DNA of 64,000 nt from Linanthus parryae (taxonomy: Eukaryota; Streptophyta; Magnoliopsida; Ericales; Polemoniaceae): positions 140,055,927 to 140,119,926 of the forward strand of contig JALGPY010000002.1 of the NCBI GenBank assembly GCA_023055425.1, read 5' to 3'. Positions 46,661 through 58,405 of this stretch are shown in pieces; position 1 is the first letter of the stretch, and the number at the start of each line of letters is the position of its first letter. The notes beneath the pieces are model-generated. The model had not been told where the DNA came from. It was given only the letters and a program-made list of their open reading frames with translations, and made no database searches. The position numbers and the translations under genes were made by a program.

Positions 46661-48150
46661 TTAAAATTTCCAATTAAAGCCTTAGGGATGCAAACCTTTC
46701 ATCTGGTTTGGTGATAATACCAGCTATTTGCTTAGAAGTAGAAATAACAGGTAGAACAATATCACCTTTTTCAGCATGATCTCTAAGAAAGTGATGTCTC
46801 ACATCAATGTGCTTTTTACTTGAATGTTGAACTAGATTCTTGTAAATATAAAAGGCACTTGTATTGTCACAATTGATGGACACATTTTTGAATTCATATC
46901 TAAGATCTCTTAGATGTTGAGCAATCCATGAGTACTCCGGTGAGCAACAAGCTCCAACTACAACGTATTCTGCTTCTGCAGTTGATAGAGCTACTGAATT
47001 TTGCTTCTTTGAATGCCAACTTATCATGAAGAACCAAGAAACTGGCAACATCCAGAAGTACTCTTTCTGTCTACTTTGTATCCTGCAAAGTCTACATTTG
47101 AATAACCAATCAACATAAAGTTTGATCTTCTTGGATACCAAAGTCCCAAGTCTTTGGTTCCATTCAAATATCTTAAATCCTTTTCACAGCAATGAAATGA
47201 CATTTCTTAGGATCAGCTTGAAATCGAGAACACATGCACACACTAAACATAATATATGGTCTACTAGCAGTTAGATATAAAAGTGAACCAATCATACCTC
47301 TATATTCTTTTTGATTCACACACTTACCAGTTGTGTCTTTATCTAAAGACAGTGATGAACTCATTCGAGTTTTAACTACCTTGGATTGTGACATGTTATA
47401 CTTGTTTACCAAGTAAAGGGTGTATTTCCCTTGATGCAAAAAAATTCCTTTCTTCATTTGTTGTACATGAAGTCCAAGAAAGAAATTCAGTTCTCCCATT
47501 AAGCTCATCTCAAATTCCCTGCACATTAGACTTGAAAATTCATTTGAAAGAGCATCATTAGTAGTACCAAATAGAATATCATCAACATATATATCTGTAC
47601 AACTAACAAATCATTTTCTTGACTTTTGATAAAAAGATTTTTGTCAACCAGTCCTCTCTTGAAACCATTTTCTAGTACAAACTTAGAGAGTCTGTCATAC
47701 CAAGCCCTTGAAGCTTGTTTAAGTCCATACAAGGCTTTGTCTAATTTGTAAACATAATCAGGAAAGGTGTCACTTTGAAAACCTGGTGGTTGAGCAACAT
47801 ATACTTCTTCTTGTAAATAACCATTCAGAAAAGCACATTTGACATCCATTTGAAAAAGTTTTATATGATTATGTGATGCACATGCAAGAAGTACTGTGAT
47901 AGCTTCTAACCTTGCAACAGGGGAAAATGTTTCCTCATAGTCAATTACTTCTTCTTGATTGTATCCCTATGCAACCAGTCTTGATTTGTTTCTCAAATCT
48001 TACCTTTCTCATCAAGTTTATTTCTGAAAATCTATCTTGTTCCAATCACAGATTGATCTTTTGGTCTTGGAACGAAATTCAAAACTTTGTTCCTTTCAAA
48101 CTCATTCAGCTCATTCTACATTGCAATGATCCAAACAGCATCTTCTAGTG
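46661..48150 (-). pseudogene. SIRE-E reverse transcriptase and RNase H remnants
   Basis: RT starts around 47849 (MDVKCAFLNGYLQEEVYVAQ) with LYGLKQASRAWYDRL. The YVDD catalytic motif is encoded at 47578-47589 but lies out of frame with the upstream part. The downstream frame (47526-47173) has FFLGLHVQQMKKGIFLHQGK and YRGMIGSLLYLTASRP. RNase H (47141-46674) has SVALSTAEAEYVV and IDVRHHFLRDHAEKGDI. The end (QIAGIITKPDERFASLRL) matches the copia pol terminus. Confidence 0.83.
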
Positions 48151-49830
48151 TTTCTTTTGCATTCTTGGGCTCAATGAGTGAAAAAAAAGCTCTAAAAGCA
48201 CACGAGTTCCACAATTGGCCTATTTTCTGAGTTCTAGTAGTTGGATCTAATATAATATTATCTACAGGATGATCTGATAAATAGTTGAACTTCTTCTGGG
48301 TTTCCAAGTGTATTGTTCTTCAAGGCTTTGAGTTCTTGACACATTAGAAGGAGCATCACATTTCATGTCATTTTGTGTCTCAAGACTTTGAGATTTTGGC
48401 TCAGCAGGAGGTTCAAGGCCTTGAGATTTCTGAAAGTTTTTGCTGCTTAGTTTTGCTTCTATTGACTTTCTCATAGTCATCATCAGCCTCATACTTGCTC
48501 AAATTGAGATCTCCAAAACTTTCACTCAGAGAATCATCTGTACTTTCATCAAAAATTACATGAATGCTCTCCTCTACAATCTTAGTTCTCTTATTGTAAA
48601 TCCTGCAAGCTTTACTAGTTTGAGAATAACCAAGGAACACACCTTCATCACTTCTAGCATCAAATTTACCAAGATTATCTTTGCCATTGCACAAAACAAG
48701 AAAATCCAAAAGGATTAAAGTAAGCAACACTAGCCTTTCTGCCTTTGAACAATTCATAAGGAGTTTTATTCAGAATAGGCCTGATCAAAAATCTATTGAG
48801 CACATAGTTGGCAGTATTAACAGCTTTTGCCCACAACAACTTTGGCAAATTACTTTCAAGTAGCATGGTTCTAGACATGTCTTCAAGAGTTCTATTTTTC
48901 ATCTCAACTACACCATTCTGCTGAGGAGTTCTAGGTGCAGAAAAGTTGTGTGAGATGCCATGCTTTGCAAAAAATAAATTTAAATCAAGTTGATCAAATT
49001 CCCTACCATGATCAATCCTTATAGATGCAACATGTAAATTTTTCAAAGTTTGAAGCTCTTTGCACAGTTTTGAAAATTCAGATAATGCTTCAGATTTTTC
49101 TCTAATAAACATAACCCAGGTAAATCTAGAATAATCATCAACCCCAACAAGCATATATCTCTTACTTCTAGGTGTTTGAACCCTCATAGGACCACACAAG
49201 TCCTGATGAATCAATTCGAAAGGTATAGAAGTACTTATAAAGTTCTTTGGCTTGAATGAACTTCTGGTATGTTTACCTTAAGTGCATGCATTGCAAATCT
49301 CATCATCTTTGAATTTGAGGATAGTAATCCCCTTACCAGATCTTTTGAGATGAGTTTGTTCAAAGTATGCATGATTATATGACCAAGCTTTCTATGCCAC
49401 ATCTTTGAGTCATCCTTCAAATCTTTGAGACATTTCAGACTATCACCTGCAACTTTCTCAGTACATAGTCCATAAAAATGATGTGACATAGGAGCATTGA
49501 GTATGCAATTGCCTCATTTTTCATCTTGCACCACAAATTTCTCCTTGTCAAAAACTACCTTATTAACTTTATCACAAAGCTGAGAAATACTCAATAAATT
49601 ATACTTAAGACCATCAACTAGATAGACATTATTACCAACACTTCCTATACCAATTATGTTGCACTTGGCTTTGTCACCAAGTGTGATTGTTCCCTATGAT
49701 TGCTCTTTAAGCTATGAGAATAAAGATTTCTTTCCACTCATGTGCCTGGAACATCCACTAACCAAAATCCATTTATGATCTTTCAAAGCTTTGGTGACAT
49801 CCTGCAAAATTCAATCAATGCCTTAACAGG
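48151..49830 (-). pseudogene. SIRE-E protease and integrase remnants
   Basis: The protease region near 49730-49800 reads WILVSGCSRHMSG. The catalytic Asp of the usual LDSGCSRHM motif is Val (GTT), so the protease would be dead. The gag-pre-integrase zinc region (MWHRKLGHIIMHTLNKLISK) lies around 49330-49420. The integrase core (49214-48675) retains all three acidic residues: HQDLCGPM, IRIDHGREF and NGVVEMKNRTLE. The C-terminal part (48757-48413) has DEGVFLGYSQTSKACRIYNK. The frame is otherwise broken by stops. The upstream end is cut by the Tat-F insertion. Confidence 0.85.
49826..49830. repeat. Tat-F target-site duplication, left
   Basis: ACAGG, identical to 56477-56481. Confidence 0.85.
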
Positions 49831-50460
49831 TGTACTCACAAGAACCCCTCGGAGAGATCCAAGTATGCACCTCATGTAGAGAATAGGAACACAGAGAGAT
49901 GTCGAGTGTGTGTAGGGAGAGGGTATGAACTAGTAACTTCTTGAGAGAAAGAGAAAGTAGGCTGATAGAGAGTAGGTTGCTTAGCGTTCCAAGAGCTGAG
50001 ATGTATTGTTCTATACTCAGTGTTGTAATGGAAAGCTAACTATCCTATATATAGTGGGGCAGTGACCATTGAGGGGGTTAATGCACCATAACTGGCTGCT
50101 TAATGATAGACCCCCAACGGCATGTTCGGCCGTGTATACAGGAACCATTACGTATCTGCCCGCAAGTATCGGAGACCGTAATGAGATCAGCCGCATTTAT
50201 GGGAAACGTAAGCCTAGAACCTCCCTGTCAGTTACCAGAGGTCGCGCGCGAGCTTGGTTGTTGCCCACACGCGACGGGCCTTACCCTAGCCTCCAAACCA
50301 CTAAGTCCCTACAAGTCCCGTGTTGGTACGCGAGGGCCCTGTCTTGCAGCCCCAACGTGGATCAGCATAGGTAGTGATCCGGTGTGTATGAAGCACAACT
50401 GGGTGTGCTGGGTTGCTGCCACGTGGCTGTGATCTGTTTGTCCAGAAATTACCATCAACA
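49831..50460 (-). repeat. Tat-F 3' LTR (630 bp)
   Basis: TG/CA-ended. The last 220 bp or so (50235-50460) match the right remnant. On the minus strand a purine-rich stretch (AAAAGGCGGCTAA, 50461-50473) lies just upstream and could be the polypurine tract. Confidence 0.78.
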
Positions 50461-51041
50461 TTAGCCGCCTTTTGCGCGAGTGTCACGCGCGCATCCGTTG
50501 TGTAGTCGCGCAAAATCAGCCGTTCGTGAGCCTCACGCAGATTCTTTTTATATTGAACTAGGATCCCCATAAACCCCAGTCATAGCCATGATTACCTAGG
50601 GTCTGGAGAAGCGTGGCCACTATCGAGTTAATCAAACATCACCCAATTTTTGCCTATTTTCGAGGCAGGGATAGCTGATAGGTCATCAATTTCGCCGGAT
50701 TCGAAGAGTTGCTGACTCATCAAGCATCAACAGTCGTGAATCTTCGAGGGTTTATTAAAACCATAATGCTTCTTCAATTACAACTTTTCCATTGTTTGTT
50801 CTTCTGAGTCCGTATGCATCAGAGAGAGCATCCACAGCAAGAAGCAGAAACCTTCTATCAAGTCTTTAATCAACTTGCTTACGCCTTTTCTCAAGTAATC
50901 AAACCTCTCGATCGTCAACACGGTGAGTGTTTATACCTTTTTGAAATTTCCAAGTCCACTTTTGCAGATACTCCTTTCCCACTTTTTTCTTTCCTCTTGC
51001 GTGTCGTTGGTCTGTAATCTGCTGTTTTTACGTTTACAGAC

Positions 51042-54000
51042 ATGGCCCCAAAGGCGTCTAACAAAGAGACCGTGGATGTGCATGATCTTCCCAACGAACT
51101 TTGTGCAAGGCTCCTTATCTAGGCGGAGATGATTTTTACGTGGCTACTATCAAGGCCTCTACGCTCCGAGCATCCCCGTTAAACGACGCTCTACAGCTCG
51201 TGCCTGAACCACTAAGGCCTGACTGGGATCGGGCTAATAGTGAAGATGTACATCGCCTTGGTCTTGAAGCTGGTTTGTTCGGTTTCAGTGATATTCTTCC
51301 GCAGGCCTTCATGGAGGAACTTCACTAGATGGAGGAGTGGACATAGTATATCCTCAGTAATTACGCGAACGAGCTTAATCGAGCTAATATCTTCCATGCC
51401 GTCCGCGCCACCAAATATCTCCATGTTTGGACTGATAATACCATGCTACAAGCACTTTTTTCCCAGTATTGGAAAAAGATACATACTTTTCATTTTTTTG
51501 ATTTCGAGGCCGCGCCCACTTTGGAGAACGTGGAAGTCTTCCTGCATCTTCCAGGTATGGTGAATGTTGATCCTCTAGCCCCTCCAACCGATCCAGACGA
51601 ACTCCAGCTTTTCGAGGATATGAAGGTATTAATCTCCGATAAGAGGAGAGCTCCTTCGAGGTGGAAGCCAGGCGCGACCAGACCTTGTGAAACATTCGTT
51701 CTGCATCCTCCAGTTCAGAGAACAGTTTGTCGAAGTGGGTGATATACTTCTTTAAGAACTACGTTGATCCGCGCGTAGATCGCGAATGGCGAGGACAAGA
51801 TCCAGAATTTGTTATTGGTGTTAAAGGAAAAGGGTTCCATTTTACTTTTTGTGGCTATCTTTGCGTGTGACCATCTGTAATGCTTTCGGATAGATGGGTT
51901 TCGTCGTGATTGCGGATTTTCGCATGTTCTCGCTTTTGCCGTGAGATTGTCGCTTGGACAGAAAATAGCTTTAGGACTTCTTGCCTTAGGTTCTTTGTAT
52001 CATCGCCTTGACCTGGCTGTGACACATGCTGAGCAATCACAGGGGAGAGTTGACGTTAGCACTTTTGTTAATACTGCATTTTTGTCCATGTGGGCCTTTG
52101 AGAGATGGCCCGCGTATGCCCCTATTCCTGTCGATGTGGAGCTATGGAATACTCCCAATGCCACTAGAATCTTCCTCTGTCCCTGAGCCTAGCGTTGGTA
52201 TAACACAAAGGCTCCCCAGTGTTCCTTTGCTTTGGCATGCGAGGACAACCGTTGCTTCAATCCCAGACCTTATGTCTCCCAGTTGGAAGACGAAAACATA
52301 GATTTCCGCGAGGATTTTTATCCAGAGGAGGATTTCGAACTTACTCCCGATCATATAATCAAGAAAGCTTGGGTCTTCAGCAGGTTTAACTAGGTCCGAA
52401 GAGGATATCTACCCGCTTTGCCGGAGTATGTGCCTTACTCCAAAATTTTTAATGATTACAAACGTATTACCGTCCCTTTTGATCCCGTTCGCGTAAGTCC
52501 TCAATCGGGATACGATGCTGTCGCACCTACGCTATGGGTCGACTGCATTTCAAGGATTTGGTATGATGGACTTATATATAACAAGAGTACCAGCTTCCTG
52601 CTTGCTGAGTACCAGCTTTCTGCTTGCTAAGCTTCCTTTTATCCAACCCGCGCGTGCTAGGATAGGCCGGAATACTCCCGGTTGGGTAAGTTTATGGAAT
52701 TTCCAGACCCACCGTCTTATCAATTTTGGAAACTATCCCACTTATGCCCTTCCTCGTCCTATCAAGACGCTGATACTCTCATCCAGCGAGCACCCCTTCA
52801 AGATGTCGCGCAGTCGGGATGACTCCCGCTATGGTTACTATTCTCTATTAGCCAAGAACCGACATATGTGCGCCCAACTGATCCTTGGTTGAAGATTGAT
52901 ATTGTTAAACGCCAATCTTTCGTAGCCAGGGCCGAGTATGCAGACTCCTTCATTCAGGTATTATCGCGCATCCTCCTCTATCTTATGTATGTAATGCCTG
53001 TTTTAATTTTTCCTTTGGTTTTAGTGTTGTCTAAGGCGTTTTACTTCTGGAGATCGTAATGTAAGCTTCATCAATCGTATGCCCGAGAAGAAGGAAGTCT
53101 TGAGGAAGTCTTCGTCACTTAACAGTCGTATTTAACCGGCAATGCCCCTGACTCCCAAGGTCTAGCAGCTAATTTCCAACGCATTAGAGGCTTTTCTAGC
53201 CTCGAATAGTGGAAGTTCTTCAAGAAAAAGATACGGCGATGATTGAACGATCAAAACGTCAGAAGAGAGGTAATTGCTTCTTCTTCTTGCCTCTATTTCT
53301 TGCCTCTTCCCTTTTTCTCTTTATAATCCTTTGAGACCATGCTCCTGTTTGCAGGGCGTAACTCTGGTGAGCGTCATGAGTTTATTAAAGAACAAGATAA
53401 AGGAGATCAACAAAGACAGGAGGATGGCCCCACTCCCTTTGTCCAAGCAATTCTTATTTCTTTAGATGAAGAAGAAATCGGACGAGACACAAATGATGGG
53501 CTAACTGCGCCTCCTGTTGGTGATTTTCCCGTGGGAAAAAACGATGGGGGGGGTTATTTCTTCTAAGCATGATGTTGTGCTAGACGGGCGTGTTGTTTTC
53601 GTCAAGGAGACTACTGCAAATTTGGTTTCTGAAGGACACTGTATCTGTTGGTGAAGGAAACTGTATCTAGTGAGCCCCATGTCTCTTCCGAACCCGATGT
53701 TAGAAACTGTGCCATCCCTTCACGGGGTTTCGATTCCGATTTAGGTGCTCTTTTTTCTGAAAACCTTTTTAAAGTGTGGGGTTCGCAGACTACGAGTAAG
53801 GTTACAGCTGAGAGGAATTTTGTGATTCCTGAAGCGTACTTTTCGCACGAGACTCGAGCAGATCAGAGGTTATCTGAAGCAGTAGGCTCTAGTTCGCAGT
53901 AAGTACCACTCATCACCGCTTTGCAGCGAATTTTCGAGGGGACAGGTAAGGAAATCCCCCTCTTTTTAACATTTTGATCTTTAGACCTGCATCTTGCTTG

Positions 54001-54466
54001 CCGAGCATCGTCATGTTTTTATGCATAGGTGTTGATCAAGCTTGCCTTGAATGGCTAATGAAAGTGCTTGTATCCTTCCCGACCGTATTTACTAGAGTAC
54101 TGGAACTATCACCGATAGAAAGAGGGAAGCTTTTATGATGGAACTACAGTTGCCAGTGTTCATGACTTTCTTGCAAGCACGCAAAGGCTTCAGCAGACTG
54201 CTGCTGGGCGATTGGACTTGAACTTTCTCGTGCAGAGGTTGGCCAGAATCAGGATCTCTGCCAATCTCCGATCTGAGCACGCTGCTTATAGAGAGGAGAC
54301 AGTTGCTCTCACAGCGCGTAAGAAAGCGCTGGAACAAATGGCTAAAGAATACGAGGCTGTTGTGAAGCATCATGAGGAGAATAAGACTCGCATTGAGAAG
54401 CTCGCTGCCCATTCACTCAAGTTGCAAACGAGAGACTCCCTCCTGAAGGATTTCTTCGAAGATTAA
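51042..54466 (+). pseudogene. Plant-mobile-domain-like extra ORF of Tat-F, antisense to pol
   Basis: Starts at 51042 (MAPKASNKETVDVHDLPNEL) and shifts frame near 51115. It then stays largely in one frame to about 51740, with stops at 51326 and just after. The stretch KKIHTFHFFDFEAAPTLENV is the feature of plant mobile domain and 'putative gypsy type transposon' proteins: a Trp/His/Phe motif followed by PTLEDV-like residues. Farther on (51941-52186) LGLLALGSLYHRLDLAV and MWAFERWPAYAPIP fit the same family. The C-terminal end (54212-54466) is a coiled coil (LEQMAKEYEAVVKHHEENKT). Introns or insertions between 52200 and 54200 cannot be excluded. The role is unknown. The assignment is by motif, not by search. 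Confidence 0.6.
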
Positions 54467-55209
54467 AATATCAGTACTGCTATTTCATTGCTTTTTTTTT
54501 ATGTATTCTTTGTGAAACTTGTGGCTGCGACCCTTGGATCATCTACTTATATTTTTCGCGTACTGGCTCCGCGTGTTTTTGAAATTATACCTTCATACTT
54601 ATGATTAGTTCTTTTGTTTTTCTTTCATGCTCCCGAAGTCTCGCGTCTGCTCTTTTGAATGATTTTGTCGTTAAGCTCGGGCTTTTGTAAGGCTAGTCGC
54701 GTGGCTGCGCATAGTTTCCCTATATTTGCGCATGGTTGTGCTCAGTTGCTGCCATACGAGACAGGCTTATGCATGTGTCTTTGTTGCCACCTTGGCAGGC
54801 AGACTTACACTTGACTTTTTATAAGTTTTGCTGCTTTCATGAAAAGATAGACCTTGGTTGCATTTGGCCATTATCAAGATAGATTACATTACTGCTACCA
54901 TGAGGCAGGCTTACGTTTATGTTTGTTGCTACCATATGAGGTAGGATTTGAGCTTATGTTCGACTGTTATCTAAGTAGATAGGCTTTTAAGCTTGCAATC
55001 CTGCTATGATATGAGATAGGCTTACATTTTCGTTTGGCTTCTATCTAGGCAGATAGGCTTTTAAGTTTGCAATCCCACTATCATATGAGATAGGCTTACG
55101 TTTATGTTTGGCTTCTAACTAGGCAGATAGGCTTTTATGCTGTTATCATATGAGATAGGCTTATGCTTTCGGAAGAACAATATAAGATTCGTAGATAATA
55201 AAAGAGCTC
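54467..55209 (+). repeat. Noncoding segment with degenerate tandem repeats of about 74 bp
   Basis: The core motif atgagataggctta recurs with gcagataggctttta. gcaatc marks 54995 and 55069, a 74-bp period, with looser copies from about 54760. No coding potential is seen. Confidence 0.7.
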
Positions 55210-56250
55210 TCATATGGGAGAGTTATTATTTATACAATTCCTCATATGGGAGGATTTGCAGATATTTGACCAAAGTTTAAAAAAGAGAGTTAGGGATAAT
55301 ACTTTTTTAGCCACCGCATGTTGACTGGATTTGGTGTGGTGGGTCGTTTCGTGGCAGCGCATGATGTTGCAGTAACCACTGTCGAAGACCTTTTGGACTA
55401 CAAAGCGTCCTTCCAAGTTAGCCTCAAACTTGGTATGGGCTACCTCGCGCATGCAATTGTCACAGGCTCGTAGGACTAGGTCACCTACTGAAAAGTCCCT
55501 ATGCTAAACCTTTTTTTATAGGCGCGCAAGATCCTTTCCTTGTATCTTGTGTTTGCCTTTTTAGCTTCCTCGCACCGTTCCTCTAGTAGGACGAGATCGT
55601 AGTCACGCTCGATGTCATAGAGGGCACTGAAAGCTAGTCTTGCTGAGTTTACTTTGACTTCTGGGGGACAATTGCTTCAGCCCCATAGCATAATAAGAAC
55701 AGAGAAGTCCCCGTAGGAATCCTAGGTGATGTGCGATACAACCAAAGTGCTGTTACCAAGGAATCTGCCCATCTTTTGTGATCATCCGTGACCATTTTGC
55801 TCAATATCCGCAGTAATGTCTTGTTGGTGGCCTCTGCTTGCCCGTTCCCCTTTGGATAATAGGGCGTCGAGCATATTTGTCTAAATTTGTACCCCATTAA
55901 TTTTCGGCCACGTGACGGTTGACGAAAGGGGTCCCATTGTCACATAATATGGTATTAGGGATACCAAAGCGATGAACGATGTTTTCCTGTATGAACTTTA
56001 TCACGGCCGCTGTGTTTGCCGTCTTGAGTGGGATTCCTCAACCCATTTAGTAAATTGCTCTGTTCCCGTGAGTATATATTCATTTCCGCGCAAAGGAGGT
56101 CGCATTGGTCATATGAATTCCAATGACTTAGTATGGAACGACCATGGAGTGCCCAACGTGTGTAAGCCGACGGCGGGAGCATGGACTAAATTTCCATGTA
56201 ATTGGCATTGCTGGTATCTTTTGACTTTTGCACGACAATCAGCTTCCATG
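55210..56250 (-). pseudogene. Tat-F integrase remnant
   Basis: On the minus strand, from 56250, the zinc-binding end reads KVKRYQQCQLHGNLVH, then the core (FTKWVE, then FIQENIVHRFGIPNTI). The second catalytic Asp lies in CDNGTPF. GYKFRQICSTPYYPKGNGQA followed by EATNKTLL supplies the catalytic Glu. Next comes WLYRTSPRIPTG (55897-55649), then the C-terminal domain (REVAHTKFEANLEGRFVVQK, 55452-55210). These match Tat-type gypsy integrases. Stops and frame changes are present. Upstream pol domains are deleted, and the junction with LTR sequence is near 56251. Confidence 0.82.
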
Positions 56251-56254
56251 GTAA

Positions 56255-56476
56255 GCCGACGGCGGGAGCTAGGTTGTCGCCCACGCGCGATGGGCCTTAC
56301 CCTAGCCTCCAAACCACTAAGTCCCTACAAGTCCCGTGTTGGTACGCGAGGGCCCTGTCTCGCGGCCCCCACGAGGATCAGCATCGGTAGTGATCCGGTG
56401 TGTATGGAGCAGAGCTGGGTGTGCTGGGTTGCTGCCACGTGGCTGTGATCTGTCTATCCAGAAAGCACCATCTACA
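56255..56476 (-). repeat. Tat-F 5' LTR remnant (222 bp)
   Basis: Matches 50235-50460. The rest of the LTR and the primer site are deleted. gtaagccgacggcgggagc occurs at both 56161-56179 and 56251-56269, on the two sides of the likely junction. Confidence 0.78.
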
Positions 56477-56481
56477 ACAGG
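56477..56481. repeat. Tat-F target-site duplication, right
   Basis: ACAGG, matching 49826-49830. Confidence 0.85.
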
Positions 56482-56639
56482 CTATTAGACCAAGTGTAGA
56501 ATTTGGATTCATACTCAGAGTCAACCATATTAGGTGGTCTAACTCCTTTTAGAACCCAAATCTGTTTCACTTGTCCCTTAAGCTGATAAGGATAGGTATT
56601 CCTCATTATGTGAGGTTCTGTCCTTCTAAAGGGGCAAGT

Positions 56640-57578
56640 TTATTTCACATGTCCAATTTTACTACAGTAATGACACTTTGGAGAATGTCTACTTTCTAAT
56701 TTCACAAAAATGGTTTGGTTTCTTTGTGGAAAATTTGGATAATAACCAATTCCACTTTTGTATACAGAATGCATACTTCCTCCAAGCATAAGATTTAGCT
56801 TATGTTTTGAGCCAACAAAAGTTGAAAGAATTTTCTTAGATTCTTGAAGCTTACTAGTCAATGAAGTGTTTTGTTGTTCTAAATCATCATAATGATTTTT
56901 TAGATCAACAAACTTGTTAGTTAAAAGAGTATTTTGATCAACTACTTCTTTGACCTGTGATTTCAAAGCTTTGAATCTGTTGTCCAATGCTTTGAAGTCA
57001 CTATCAATTTTCAACTTAGTAGCTTCAAGACATTTGTTCTGAAAAACCAAAACCAAATCTAAATTTTCTTTTCCTTGCTCATGAACCTTCATTTTTAAGG
57101 AATCAATCTCATTCCTGTAACTTTCCTCATTTAAAAACATGATTTTGAGGATTTCAGGTAGGATATCAGAAGGACTAGATAAAATATTATTTACCATGTC
57201 CGCAATTGGCTTCTCAGTAGAGTGGTCCTCTTGGTGTCCAGCCATCAAACAGAGATTGGCTTGCTCCTCATCAGAATCTGAGTCTGAAGAGTCTCAATTA
57301 CTCCATGACGCTACCATTTCCTTCTTCCTTATGTTGTCATTTTTCTTCTTAGGGAATTGTGAGCATTTCTTCTTTTGAGGACAATCTCTCACCAAGTGAT
57401 ATGCATCTCCACATTCATAGTAATTCATAACTTTAGGTTTATAGGAATGTGAAGCAGACTTACCTTTCTGATCCTTGCTGGTTGAGGATCTGAGTTTTTC
57501 TTTGTTGAAGTCCTTATTTCCAGAGTTTCTCTTTTTCTTCAAAATTCTTGTCAAGTCTTTGGAAATCAAGGCTAAGGC

Positions 57579-57616
<38 letters not shown>

Positions 57617-58353
57617 GTTCAAGGCTTTGGGATTTTTCATTATCTTTTTCCTTGTGTACCAGGTTCTTGATTTTTTCAATCAGTTCACCATCAACCTCTT
57701 TCATAGAGATCTCATGAGTGAGCAATTTTCCTTGCAGATCATCAAGTTCCAAGATGATTAAATCCAGAGCTTCCTCAATCGCAATTGTTTTAGGCTCCCA
57801 TTTGGCCTTAGGTAAGCTTCTGAGAATCTTCTTGACTTTTTCTTCATTTGAAAAACTTTTCCCAATGACTCCAAGTTATTCACAATATCTGTAAACCTTT
57901 TGAACATATCTTTGATGGATTCATCAGAATTCATCTTAAGCAGTTCATATTGTCTCAAAAGGATAATGATCTTTGTTTGCTTGACTTGGCTAGTTCCATC
58001 ATAAGTAACAGTCAGCTTATCCCAGATCTCTTTTGAGTTTTTGTAGTTAGATATCCTGTTAAACTCATCTGCACTAAGAGCAAAATATAATAAGTTCAAA
58101 GCTTTGTAATTCTTTGATAGCTTTTCCGATTCAGTAACTAAGAGATCTTCATCAGGTTTGACTTTTCTAACTCCATTAACAGTAGTATATAACAAATTTG
58201 GGTCATTCACAATAATAGACCATAGTTCCATGTCCTGATCTATGATGAATATTTTCATCAATGCCTTCCAATGCACAAAGTTATCACCACAGAACAGTGG
58301 GGGTCTAGTAGCTGCTCTTCCCTGTGAGAATCCTCCATCTCTACATAACTCAT
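56640..58353 (-). pseudogene. SIRE-E gag (long, coiled-coil type)
   Basis: The probable start ATG is at 58353-58351. GFSQGRAATRPPLFCGDNF, a copia gag N-terminal signature, is readable in a shifted frame. The UBN2 capsid domain (58276-57758) has WDKLTVTYDGTSQVKQTKI and ESIKDMFKRFTDIVNNLESL. After a frameshift, 57752-57294 has an eleven-Asp tract encoded by a CAT/ATG-type microsatellite (about 57578-57613). It also has a zinc knuckle missing its first Cys (YYECGDAYHLVRDC). A stop precedes a coiled-coil segment (57248-56640) rich in Lys/Gln/Asn, ending in a second knuckle (CHYCSKIGHVK). Two knuckles and a long coiled coil fit the SIRE lineage. Confidence 0.82.
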
Positions 58354-58390
58354 TGTCGCAAGATTGTTAGATATTTAAACCGCGACCCAA

Positions 58391-58403
58391 AACTCTAACA
58401 CCA
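58391..58403 (-). other. SIRE-E primer binding site, mutated
   Basis: On the minus strand TGGTGTTAGAG follows the LTR by two bases. The tRNA-Met site would read TGGTATCAGAG, so two bases differ. Confidence 0.65.
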
Positions 58404-58405
58404 AT

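Larger units (their letters stand above)
49831..56476 (-). mobile_element. Tat-F: deleted Tat/Ogre-type gypsy element with an antisense extra ORF
   Basis: Ends TGTACTC (49831) and TCTACA (56476), flanked by ACAGG on both sides. An LTR (49831-50460) matches the remnant at 56255-56476. Integrase remnants read on the minus strand fix the element's orientation. Between integrase and the left (3') LTR lies a plus-strand ORF region, so it is antisense to pol. Gag, protease, RT and RNase H, and most of the 5' LTR, are missing. Family knowledge: Tat elements often carry additional ORFs between pol and the 3' LTR, some of them antisense. Confidence 0.78.

Noticed and set aside
50069..50570. Frames on both strands within the Tat-F LTR
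   Set aside because: LTR sequence. The same frames recur in the 3' remnant (56250-56450) and have no domain.
57578..57613. CAT/ATC microsatellite as an independent repeat feature
   Set aside because: It encodes the Asp tract of SIRE-E gag and is described there.
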